From assembly GCA_030640275.1 (NCBI GenBank), contig DAOWJR010000023.1, positions 1-9,417 on the forward strand: 9,417 nucleotides of DNA. Direction: 5' to 3'. The notes under the pieces were generated by a model that searched no databases, was not told where the DNA came from, and saw only the letters and a program-made list of their open reading frames with translations. Made by a program: the position numbers and the translations under genes. Shown here piece by piece: positions 1-6,634 of this stretch; within the stretch, counting starts at the first letter, position 1, and each line of letters begins with the position of its first letter. This DNA is from Actinomycetes bacterium. GTDB taxonomy: Bacteria > Actinomycetota > Humimicrobiia > JAHJRV01.

Positions 1-178
1 AAAAACATTAAAAGAAAATAATATAATGCCACTTAGAATAGAAGGTACTCCCAATGGAGGTTGGGTTCTTCTGGATTATTTTGATTTTGTAGTTCATATT
101 TTTGATACAAAATCAAGGCAGTACTATAAGTTAGAACGTCTCTGGAGAGATGCTGCTATTATTGAATGGGATAGTTAA
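1..178 (+). CDS. rsfS: Ribosomal silencing factor RsfS, C-terminal part (5' truncated by window edge)
   Basis: The last 58 codons of an open frame enter from the left edge (first complete codon at position 2) and stop at TAA 176-178. The visible protein contains GGWVLLDYFDFVVHIFD followed by R-x-YY-x-LERLW-x-DA, the signature C-terminal half of the RsfS/YbeB/Iojap (DUF143) family, and ends a few residues after LERLW, as full-length members do. RsfS binds ribosomal protein uL14 on the large subunit, blocks joining with the 30S subunit and so damps translation in starved or stationary cells. The gene commonly sits near nadD and leuS or the comE genes, which agrees with what follows here. The N-terminal half and start are outside the window. 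An ATG at 26 is internal, because upstream residues in the same frame still look like RsfS. The family call is firm; the biological role is by homology. Confidence 0.93.
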   Translation, partial: KTLKENNIMPLRIEGTPNGGWVLLDYFDFVVHIFDTKSRQYYKLERLWRDAAIIEWDS

Positions 179-185
179 TATATAT

Positions 186-214
186 TTGAAATAGATTTTT
201 GATAATAATATAAG
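186..214 (+). promoter_or_regulatory. Candidate sigma-70-type promoter for tRNA-Ala and leuS
   Basis: TTGAAA (186-191) and TATAAG (209-214) each match the -35 and -10 consensus at five of six positions, with an ideal 17-bp spacer. Transcription would begin near 221, giving a leader of about seven nucleotides before the tRNA 5' end at 228. It lies in the 49-bp gap after rsfS. The region is A+T-rich, so chance matches are possible, but the two-box match, spacing and position are all good. Prediction only. Confidence 0.55.
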
Positions 215-227
215 TATAAATGAAAGT

Positions 228-302
228 GGGGATGTAGCTCAGTGGAAGAGCGCTTCTCTGGCAGGGAAGAGGTCGTGGGTTCAAGTCCCATCATCTCCAC
301 CA
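228..302 (+). tRNA. tRNA-Ala(GGC), CCA encoded
   Basis: A full cloverleaf can be drawn. The acceptor stem is 228-234 with 292-298, and includes the G3:U70 wobble pair (G230/T296) that is the main alanine identity element. The D-stem is GCTC 237-240 with GAGC 248-251 and a short seven-base loop. The anticodon stem is 253-257 with 265-269, the loop 258-264 carries anticodon GGC at 260-262, the variable region is five bases, and the T-stem 275-279 with 287-291 encloses TTCAAGT. The discriminator is A299 and CCA is encoded at 300-302. It reads GCC and GCU alanine codons. Two oddities: bases 32 and 38 are C258 and G264 and could pair, and pair 31-39 is a U-G wobble. A run of eight T (303-310) follows the CCA directly, and leuS starts 26 nt downstream. 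Confidence 0.96.
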
Positions 303-328
303 TTTTTTTTATAATAGGGCTAATAATT

Positions 329-2788
329 ATGGAAAAGTACGATCCTGAAAAGATAGAAGAAAAATGGCGAAAAATCTGGCAAGAAAATAAACTCTATAAG
401 ACAGAGGAGACGAAAGAAAAGCCAAAATATTACTGTTTGGATTTTTTTCCTTATCCATCCGGAGATGGATTATCAGTTGGACATTGCAAAAATTATATTC
501 CTACTGATGTCTTTTCAAGATTTAAGAGAATGTGCGGATTTAATGTGCTTCATCCTATGGGATGGGATGCATTTGGACAGCCTGCTGAACAGGAAGCCAT
601 AAGTAAAGGAATTCACCCAAAGATAACAACTGCAAAATACACTGCAAATTATAAAAGACAACTGAATCTAATTGGTGCATCTTATGATTGGGAAAGGGAA
701 ATTAACTCAAGTCACCCCGATTATTACAAATGGACCCAATGGTTTTTCCTGCTTCTATATAAGAGAGGTTTAGCTTACCGTGCAAAAGCACCAGTTAATT
801 GGTGTCCAAACTGTCTTACGGTTTTAGCAAATGAAGAGGTAGAAGATGGTAAATGTTGGAGATGTAACGGTGAAGTTATAAAAAGAGATCTGATGCAATG
901 GTTTTTCAAAATTACAGCTTATGTTGATGACCTTTTAACAGATTTAGAAACTATCGATTGGCCTGAAAAAATAGTTTTGATGCAAAGAAATTGGATAGGA
1001 AGAAGTGAAGGAATAGAGTTTGATTTAAAAATAAAGAACAGTGTAAAAACTATATCTGTCTTTACTACAAGACCGGACACAATCTATGGAATGACATTTG
1101 TAGTTTTAGCACCGGAACATCCATTAGTTGATGAACTAACAACTTCGGAATTTAAAGATAGTGTTGAAACTTACAAAAGTGTTGCTTATCAAAAATCGGA
1201 GATTCAGAGACTTTCTCTTGAGAAAGAAAAAGAGGGAGTTTTTATTGGTGCATATGCTATTAATCCAATTAATATGGAGGAGATTTCAATATATATTGCT
1301 GATTATGTATCTATGACATATGGAACAGGAGCAATAATGGCTGTTCCTGCACATGATGAGAGAGATTTTGAATTTGCCAAAAAATATAATTTAGAAATTA
1401 GAGTCGTTATATCTCCACCTGATTGGGATGGTAAGCCCTTGGAAGAAGCATATACTGGTGAGGGAGTTATGGTGAACTCAGGGGAGTATAATAACTTCCA
1501 TTCTAAAGACGGAATTAATAAAATCTGTGATTACTTAGAAAGGGAAGGTATAGGCAAAAGAAAAGTTAATTATAGAATGAGGGATTGGTTAATTTCAAGA
1601 CAGCGTTATTGGGGTGCACCGATTCCTATTATACATTGTGGTGATTGTGGTATAGTTCCAGTTCCTGAAGAAGATTTACCTGTTTTACTACCAGATATTG
1701 AGAAATATCAACCAACCAAGACTGGTGAATCTCCATTAGCTAAAGTTCCTGAATTTGTTAACACAGTTTGTCCTGAATGTAAAAAACCTGCAAAACGCGA
1801 GACAGATACAATGGGAGGATTTGCATGCTCTTCCTGGTATTTCTTGAGATTCACAAGTCCACATTATACTGATGGTCCTTTTGAGCCAGATAAAGTAAAG
1901 TATTGGATGCCAGTTGATTTATATGTTGGTGGAGCAGAACATGCAGTAATGCATCTACTATATGCAAGATTCTGGACAAAAGTGATGTATGATTCAAATC
2001 TAATTAATTTTTACGAACCATTTAATAGATTGTTAAATCAGGGTATGATGCATGCTCCAGACGGGAGATTGATGTCAAAATCAAAAGCGAATGTAATAAG
2101 TCCTGATGAAGTAGTTGACAAATATGGTGCAGATGCATTAAGAGCCTATGAATTATTCTTAGGACCTTTTGAACAGGATGCTATATGGAATGATAGAGGA
2201 ATAAACGGAGTTTTTAAGTTTTTAAAGAGAGTTTGGAGGCTAATAATTAAAGAAAGACCATTAATATTTAAACAGAAACCATCAATTAATGATGAAGATA
2301 GTAGTAAAGAAGTACAAAAGATGATGCACAAGACAATTAAAAAAGTAACAATGGATTTTGAAAAGTTCAAATTTAATACTGCAGTTGCAGCTCTTATGGA
2401 GTATGTTAATTTTTTATATAGTAAATTGGATAAAAATATTTCTGAAGAAGTTTGGTTTAAGACAATAGATATATTGATAATTCTACTAGCACCTATTGCT
2501 CCTTTTATGGCTGAAGAACTGTGGGAGAAAACGGGTCATAAGGGAAGTATTCATATGCAGTCCTGGCCTGAGTGGGATGAAAAATTAGTTTTTGAGGAAA
2601 AGTTTACACTGATTATTCAGGTAAATGGTAAATTGAGAGATAAGGTTGAAACCCTCGTTGGAATATCAGATGAGGAGATGAAAGAGATAGCAGTAAAATC
2701 ACCAAATGCACAAAAATTTATAAAAAATAAAAAGATAATAAAATTTGTAACGGTTCCAAATAAACTAATAAATATAGTAGTTAAGTAA
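329..2788 (+). CDS. leuS: Leucyl-tRNA synthetase (bacterial type)
   Basis: This 819-aa class I synthetase charges tRNA-Leu with leucine in the cytoplasm, using ATP. The start is ATG 329, giving MEKYDPEKIEEKW, the usual LeuRS N-terminus; AGGG at 316-319 is a modest ribosome site. An in-frame GTG at 242 lies inside the tRNA and is rejected. Visible features in order: PYPSGDGLSVGH (41-52), where the HIGH signature reads SVGH; a zinc-type cysteine set C159, C162, C176, C179; the CP1 editing domain with TTRPDT (246-251) and the AHDERD box (341-346), so post-transfer editing looks intact; the SRQRYWGAPIP block (423-433); a second cysteine set C437, C440, C481, C484; RETDTM (490-495); the KMSKS loop written LMSKS (581-585); the anticodon-binding helical domain; and a C-terminal domain beginning near IIQVNGKLRDK. 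Length is normal for bacterial LeuRS. The active-site variants suggest a lineage-specific version, not a defect. No T-box leader precedes it. Confidence 0.97.
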   Translation: MEKYDPEKIEEKWRKIWQENKLYKTEETKEKPKYYCLDFFPYPSGDGLSVGHCKNYIPTDVFSRFKRMCGFNVLHPMGWDAFGQPAEQEAISKGIHPKITTAKYTANYKRQLNLIGASYDWEREINSSHPDYYKWTQWFFLLLYKRGLAYRAKAPVNWCPNCLTVLANEEVEDGKCWRCNGEVIKRDLMQWFFKITAYVDDLLTDLETIDWPEKIVLMQRNWIGRSEGIEFDLKIKNSVKTISVFTTRPDTIYGMTFVVLAPEHPLVDELTTSEFKDSVETYKSVAYQKSEIQRLSLEKEKEGVFIGAYAINPINMEEISIYIADYVSMTYGTGAIMAVPAHDERDFEFAKKYNLEIRVVISPPDWDGKPLEEAYTGEGVMVNSGEYNNFHSKDGINKICDYLEREGIGKRKVNYRMRDWLISRQRYWGAPIPIIHCGDCGIVPVPEEDLPVLLPDIEKYQPTKTGESPLAKVPEFVNTVCPECKKPAKRETDTMGGFACSSWYFLRFTSPHYTDGPFEPDKVKYWMPVDLYVGGAEHAVMHLLYARFWTKVMYDSNLINFYEPFNRLLNQGMMHAPDGRLMSKSKANVISPDEVVDKYGADALRAYELFLGPFEQDAIWNDRGINGVFKFLKRVWRLIIKERPLIFKQKPSINDEDSSKEVQKMMHKTIKKVTMDFEKFKFNTAVAALMEYVNFLYSKLDKNISEEVWFKTIDILIILLAPIAPFMAEELWEKTGHKGSIHMQSWPEWDEKLVFEEKFTLIIQVNGKLRDKVETLVGISDEEMKEIAVKSPNAQKFIKNKKIIKFVTVPNKLINIVVK

Positions 2789-2829
2789 CTATAAAGTCTA
2801 TAAATGTATAGTAGCTAAGTAGTTATAAA
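2773..2829 (+). repeat. Degenerate direct duplication of the leuS 3' tail
   Basis: Two 23-bp copies, 2773-2795 and 2807-2829, are offset by 34 bp and differ at three positions. Copy 1 contains the last leuS codons and its TAA. Copy 2 lies entirely outside the gene and carries TAG where the stop would be. Each copy is also self-complementary: TAGTTA-AG-TAACTA in copy 1, and the equivalent with a G-U pair in copy 2. The resemblance continues weakly into the flanks. It probably arose by tandem duplication or slippage. Confidence 0.6.
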
Positions 2830-3041
2830 TTCTTAACTCACTAATTTTGTTTTAAAAGTATTAATAAATTTAATAATTTATCATAAATCCAGGCATTGGA
2901 ACCCTTAGCAATATATTAATCTTCTTTACCTTCCTTTTAATACACTAAACATTTTCTAAAATCCAAAAAACAACTAAATATTACATAAATATGCAATCTC
3001 AAAGAGTTGCCCTACATAATTTATAAATGTGTAACTAATAA

Positions 3042-3053
3042 TGATTGCAATCA
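3042..3053. promoter_or_regulatory. 12-bp perfect palindrome, possible operator upstream of comEA promoter
   Basis: TGATTGCAATCA is a perfect two-fold symmetric sequence without a spacer, ending 34 bp before the -35 box of the predicted comEA promoter. The position would suit an activator or repressor dimer. No known binding consensus is recognised, and in A+T-rich DNA such a palindrome can occur by chance, although the central GC and outer G/C reduce that somewhat. Confidence 0.25.
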
Positions 3054-3087
3054 AAAATATTGATTTAAAATAGTATAATAATACATA

Positions 3088-3116
3088 TTTACACAATTAT
3101 ATATTTATGCTATAAT
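3088..3116 (+). promoter_or_regulatory. Strong predicted promoter of the comEA-comEC-holA operon
   Basis: TTTACA (3088-3093, five of six bases of TTGACA), an exact 17-bp spacer, and a perfect TATAAT (3111-3116) preceded by the extended -10 element TGC (3108-3110). It is the best sigma-70-type promoter in the window. Initiation near 3123 would give a leader of about 120 nt to the comEA ATG at 3244, and that leader contains the G+C-rich hairpin. A housekeeping promoter suggests that competence genes are not solely under a dedicated sigma factor here. Prediction only. Confidence 0.65.
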
Positions 3117-3157
3117 TTAATAAATATTGGTTAGAAAAATTATTGGTATTCCTCATA

Positions 3158-3195
3158 ACCCCTCTCCCCTTGTGGGAGAGGGAAGGGAGAGGGGT
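3158..3195. repeat. G+C-rich REP-like palindromic element with two alternative hairpins
   Basis: An 11-base arm ACCCCTCTCCC (3158-3168) is perfectly complementary to GGGAGAGGGGT (3185-3195). A second purine copy GGGAGAGGG (3174-3182) lies between and can instead pair with 3160-3168 around a five-base CTTGT loop. One pyrimidine arm therefore faces two competing purine arms. The block is almost pure G+C stem sequence within very A+T-rich DNA, which suggests a dispersed palindromic repeat. It falls in the predicted 5' leader of comEA, about 50 nt before the start codon, and is not followed by a T-run on the plus strand, so it is not a classical terminator. Confidence 0.7.
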
Positions 3196-3243
3196 AAAAA
3201 TTAAAAAATCTTAGAAATAATAATTTTTTTATTGAGTTTTTAG

Positions 3244-3996
3244 ATGGAATTAATTAGGAAAAAAGCGAATTACTACTTAGATATAATAAAGGATGTAGCA
3301 AAATCAAAATTTTATAATTTTAAAAATTTGACATATGAGAAATGGCAAATTTTGGCTGTGATTTTTCTAGCAATAGTTATGATTATTACAGGTGTTTATT
3401 TGTATTTCAATTCAAAACCAAAACTACTTGTCCCAATAGATAACAATCAGAATAATCAAAATCTTTCTTCAATTTATAAAAACCAAAATGAGATTGAAAC
3501 TGAAAAGAGTAAATATTTTCAGAGTAGTGATAATAATTTTTCAGGTGAAAATGACGGCGTTAGATTAGATAATTTAAAAATTGTTGTTCATGTTTGTGGA
3601 GAAGTTAAATATCCTGGAGTATATTATATCCAGAATGGAGGGCGAGTCTATGATGCAATTCAAAAAGCTGGTGGTGTTACAGAAGAAGCGGATATTCATC
3701 TTTTAAACTTGGCTCAAATATTATCTGATGAGGCGAGAATATATGTTCCAAAGAAAGGAGAGGTTGTTTCATCAGATAGTTTTTATTCAGACTCAATGTT
3801 AAATCAAAAAATAAATATAAATAATGCAGATTCATCAACCTTGCAGAAATTATCGGGAATAGGACCCACATTGGCTCAAAGGATAATTGATTATCGTAAA
3901 AATATTGGAAGATTTAAAAGTATTGAACAACTATTGAATGTGAAAGGAATAGGACCCTCTAAATTTGAAGAGATAAAGGATAAAGTACAAATATAA
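3244..3996 (+). CDS. comEA: ComEA competence protein, membrane-anchored DNA receptor
   Basis: This 250-aa protein should bind double-stranded DNA outside the membrane and help deliver it to the ComEC channel. A short N-terminal cytoplasmic stretch is followed by one membrane segment (about 34-54), then an Asn/Ser-rich linker (about 65-105). Next comes an SLBB-type domain (about 111-172; VVHVCGEVKYPGVY and GGVTEEADIHLLNLAQ are typical), and finally a helix-hairpin-helix DNA-binding region (about 190-250) opening with INNAD and holding the GIGPTLAQRI and KGIGPSKFEEI hairpins. This is the Firmicutes-style architecture; many Gram-negative ComEA proteins lack the SLBB part. The start is ATG 3244; only a weak GAG precedes it. 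comEC follows after 117 nt with no comEB between. A 16-bp palindrome AAATCTTTAAAGATTT (3996-4011) begins at the last base of the stop codon. The family call is secure. Confidence 0.95.
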   Translation: MELIRKKANYYLDIIKDVAKSKFYNFKNLTYEKWQILAVIFLAIVMIITGVYLYFNSKPKLLVPIDNNQNNQNLSSIYKNQNEIETEKSKYFQSSDNNFSGENDGVRLDNLKIVVHVCGEVKYPGVYYIQNGGRVYDAIQKAGGVTEEADIHLLNLAQILSDEARIYVPKKGEVVSSDSFYSDSMLNQKININNADSSTLQKLSGIGPTLAQRIIDYRKNIGRFKSIEQLLNVKGIGPSKFEEIKDKVQI

Positions 3997-4011
3997 AATC
4001 TTTAAAGATTT
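3996..4011. repeat. 16-bp perfect palindrome at the comEA stop codon
   Basis: AAATCTTTAAAGATTT is perfectly symmetric and overlaps the final base of the comEA TAA. As RNA it can form only a six-pair A-U-rich hairpin with a four-base loop, followed by A rather than U residues, so it is not a convincing terminator on the plus strand. It could be a processing or protein-binding site, or chance in A+T-rich DNA. The remaining comEA-comEC spacer (4012-4113) shows no convincing promoter. Confidence 0.4.
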
Positions 4012-4113
4012 AAAAAATTCATATTTATAAAAGTTTAGACAATCAAAAGATATGTATTAATAAATATTCTAAATAATTTAAAAATCCAAATTTGTTAATT
4101 TAAAGTTTTTGAT

Positions 4114-6618
4114 TTGAAAAAGAAGAACCTACAAGCATGGATATATTGGATTACACCTTCCTATTTAATAGGAATAATAATAGGTTTTAATTATAAATTC
4201 TCCCTATCACTACTTCTAATTATCCTCACAATTTTTTTATTAATACTTATTTCTTATAGCATACATAGAACAAAATTTATTAAATATCTGATAGTAGCAT
4301 TATTTTTCCTAATTGGAATTTTAATAGTTACTCTGGTTATAAATAGAATGTCAAATAGTATTCTATTGAAATTTTCAGAGAGGAATTTAGATGTTACATT
4401 AGAGGGAACTGTTTGTTCAAGACCAATGTTTTTTAAAAATTCTGTGTCATTCTTTCTGGATGTTAAATATTTAGAATTTGAAGGAAATAAGTGGAAAGTA
4501 AATGAAAGAACTCAGATATCAATCTTTTTTAATAAGTATGAAAATAATCTAAATGAAAATAGCAAAGTTTTGAAAAAATCAAATCCAAAAAATGATTTAG
4601 AAGACACTATATTTTTAGGTCAGGGTATTACCGTCCTGGGAAAATTAAATAAAATTGAAATAAAAGATTCTATAAAATTTTCATGGGAAAAGTATTTATA
4701 TAATAAAAGAATTCAAACAAAACTCATAACAAATACCAGTAAAATTCTAAGGACTTCAACACCTCTTTTATCCAGGATTAGAAAGCATATAACTGATAAG
4801 GCTAAAGCAGTTTTTAAAAAGTATATGAATCATAAATACGCCCCTTTCTTAATTGGTACAATTTTGGGTGATAGAAGTGAAATCTTACCGGAAACAACTG
4901 ATCACTTTACTAAATCGGGTTTACTCCACATATTGGCAATTTCAGGTGCTAACATGGTTGTCATTGCTTCTTCTATAATGTTTATCTCAAAGCTCATTAG
5001 ACTCTCATTTTTTAAAAAAATTCTTATAATAATAGTGATTATTCTATCTTATACTTATCTTGTTGGTTATGAAGCATCAATTATAAGAGCCTCAATCATT
5101 ACAATACTAACAATGCTGGCATTAATTTTGGGAAGAAAAAGGGATTCAGTAGCTCTTCTTTTAACGTCAGGGTTATTAATTACTCTACATGATCCATTCT
5201 CAATATATGATATAGGTTTTCAGCTTTCTTTTCTATCTGTTGCTGGAATTCTTTTGATTTCACCTATAATTAATGAACTCCTTGGCAATAAATCAAATTT
5301 TCTAACTAATATCTTCTCGATTACATTTTCAGTGCTTTTAGTTATAGCTCCCATCACCCTTTATCATTTTAAGCGATTCTCAATAGTTTCAATATTAAGT
5401 AATTTCTTGGCTCTTCCTGTATCAACCTTGATAATGAGTTTGGGTATGATCTGTGCTTGGCTCTCTTTGTTGTTTGAAAAAATGATCTATCCTTTTTTAT
5501 GGGTTTTAGATAAAGCAACAGGTTATCTATTTTTTATAAGTAAAGTCTGTTCTAATATTCCATATGGTCAGTTATATTTTTCAAAATTTTCTATCCATTT
5601 GGTATTTTTGTATTATCTATTTCTATTATTTACAGTTAGTTTCTTAAAAAAAAATAATATAGATCAAAAATTCAATAAAAAGTTTATAATATATTTAATA
5701 ATCTTTTTAACAGTACTTGTATTTGCTTACCAGGTTTTTTTATACCTTCCACCAAAGAATCTATCTCTTACTTTTTTTGATGTTGGTAATGGTGATGCCT
5801 GTTTAATTAGAACACCTGAAGGAATTAATATTCTTATAGATGGGGGTCCTGAAGGTAAAGATATTGTAAAAAAACTTTATCTAAGAGGTGTTAAAAAATT
5901 AGATTTAGTTATTCTATCTCATCCACATTCAGATCATATAGGTGGATTAATAGAGGTATTAAATGAGATTCCGATTAATTCAGTTTTAATGGGTAACTTA
6001 GATCTTTCTGAAAGCGACCAATCTGTTATTGAAAAACATGATCTATTCTTAGAAATAATTAATACTAAACAGATACCTCTAATTATTGTAAAGTCAAAAA
6101 ATATTCTGAGAATATCTTCCAAGTTGAATTTAATTCCAATCTGGCCAGAACCTGATGATATTATCTATCTAAAAGAGAATATAAATAATCAATCATTAGT
6201 TCTTTTATTAGAATATGAGAATAAAAAGATACTTTTTACTGGAGACATTGAAATTCAGGCTCAAAGAGAGATATTAAATAGCTTAAAAAATCCAACAATG
6301 AATAAATCAAATAGTTTAAAAGATATATCCATAAATAATGATGTATATAATGATAGTAACAACTATTTAATAAAAGCTGATATCTTAAAGGTACCTCATC
6401 AGGGAAGTAAAGATGCTAATTTTTACCAATTTTTAAGAGCTGTCTCACCTAAGATAGCTATAATATCAGTTGGATTAAATAATAAATACGATCATCCATC
6501 AGAAGAAACAATCAATTCTTTAAAAAAGATTAACTCTAATATTCTCCGTACAGATAAGTTAGGAGACATAGATATAATTGTAGAAAATAAAAATTGGAAA
6601 ATCCTAACCGAAAAATAA
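4114..6618 (+). CDS. comEC: ComEC/Rec2 DNA-uptake channel protein
   Basis: This 834-aa polytopic inner-membrane protein should carry single-stranded DNA into the cytoplasm during transformation. The start is TTG 4114: an in-frame TAA lies at 4096-4098, no other start codon intervenes, and the first ATG is near residue 79, beyond needed membrane helices. Domains: N-terminal helices (about 10-78); a DUF4131/OB-like soluble part (about 90-200); the competence core (about 240-510), with HILAISGAN (272-280) and the GYEASIIRA box (318-326); more helices to about 546; and a C-terminal metallo-beta-lactamase-like domain. The latter keeps FFDVGNGDA (554-562), IDGG (575-578), SHPHSDH (602-608), TGDIE (709-713), PHQGS (761-765) and YDHP (792-795). 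The usual HHGS reads HQGS. An Asn/Ser/Lys-rich insert (about 722-750) sits between the GDIE and PHQGS strands. Metal ligands look largely intact, so the domain may be an active nuclease. holA starts 16 nt downstream, suggesting one operon. Confidence 0.96.
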   Translation: MKKKNLQAWIYWITPSYLIGIIIGFNYKFSLSLLLIILTIFLLILISYSIHRTKFIKYLIVALFFLIGILIVTLVINRMSNSILLKFSERNLDVTLEGTVCSRPMFFKNSVSFFLDVKYLEFEGNKWKVNERTQISIFFNKYENNLNENSKVLKKSNPKNDLEDTIFLGQGITVLGKLNKIEIKDSIKFSWEKYLYNKRIQTKLITNTSKILRTSTPLLSRIRKHITDKAKAVFKKYMNHKYAPFLIGTILGDRSEILPETTDHFTKSGLLHILAISGANMVVIASSIMFISKLIRLSFFKKILIIIVIILSYTYLVGYEASIIRASIITILTMLALILGRKRDSVALLLTSGLLITLHDPFSIYDIGFQLSFLSVAGILLISPIINELLGNKSNFLTNIFSITFSVLLVIAPITLYHFKRFSIVSILSNFLALPVSTLIMSLGMICAWLSLLFEKMIYPFLWVLDKATGYLFFISKVCSNIPYGQLYFSKFSIHLVFLYYLFLLFTVSFLKKNNIDQKFNKKFIIYLIIFLTVLVFAYQVFLYLPPKNLSLTFFDVGNGDACLIRTPEGINILIDGGPEGKDIVKKLYLRGVKKLDLVILSHPHSDHIGGLIEVLNEIPINSVLMGNLDLSESDQSVIEKHDLFLEIINTKQIPLIIVKSKNILRISSKLNLIPIWPEPDDIIYLKENINNQSLVLLLEYENKKILFTGDIEIQAQREILNSLKNPTMNKSNSLKDISINNDVYNDSNNYLIKADILKVPHQGSKDANFYQFLRAVSPKIAIISVGLNNKYDHPSEETINSLKKINSNILRTDKLGDIDIIVENKNWKILTEK

Positions 6619-6634
6619 TATAATTATAAAAGTT

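Larger units (their letters stand above)
2789..3243. other. 455-bp non-coding gap between leuS and comEA
   Basis: I see no credible gene on either strand; the longest minus-strand frames are a few dozen codons without family resemblance or ribosome site. The left part (about 2830-3000) is featureless A+T-rich DNA. It then holds a 12-bp perfect palindrome TGATTGCAATCA (3042-3053), a strong promoter (3088-3116) and a G+C-rich hairpin element (3158-3195). A short stretch at 3021-3038 loosely resembles the duplicated leuS tail. It acts as the boundary between the tRNA-leuS unit and the competence operon. Confidence 0.7.

Noticed and set aside
242..328. N-terminal extension of LeuRS from an in-frame GTG at 242
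   Set aside because: This GTG lies inside the tRNA-Ala gene, and the 29 extra residues do not resemble LeuRS. ATG 329 gives the normal N-terminus.
228..328. T-box riboswitch controlling leuS
   Set aside because: The structure upstream is a complete tRNA with CCA; there is no specifier stem-loop, T-box sequence or antiterminator-terminator pair.
2146..2370. Minus-strand frame of 74 codons inside leuS
   Set aside because: It is a shadow of the leuS coding sequence with low-complexity composition, no ribosome site and no family resemblance.
2880..3000. Possible gene relic on the minus strand after leuS
   Set aside because: Short frames of about 20 codons can be read, but none matches a family I recognise and all are broken by stops; noise cannot be excluded.
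3158..3195. CRISPR array or leader
   Set aside because: There is one palindromic unit only, no regular repeat-spacer pattern and no cas genes.
3158..3200. The G+C-rich hairpin as a rho-independent terminator
   Set aside because: No T-run follows it on the plus strand, no obvious one on the minus strand, and it lies downstream of a strong promoter instead of at a gene end.
3677..3871. Minus-strand frame of 64 codons inside comEA
   Set aside because: It overlaps the well-supported SLBB and helix-hairpin-helix coding region and shows no recognisable protein features.
4036..4064. Separate promoter for comEC in the comEA-comEC spacer
   Set aside because: TAGACA at 4036 has no adequate -10 box at 16-18 bp; only three or four bases match, which is expected in such A+T-rich DNA.
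5934..6122. Minus-strand frame of 62 codons inside comEC
   Set aside because: It lies antisense to the conserved metallo-beta-lactamase-like domain; no independent support.
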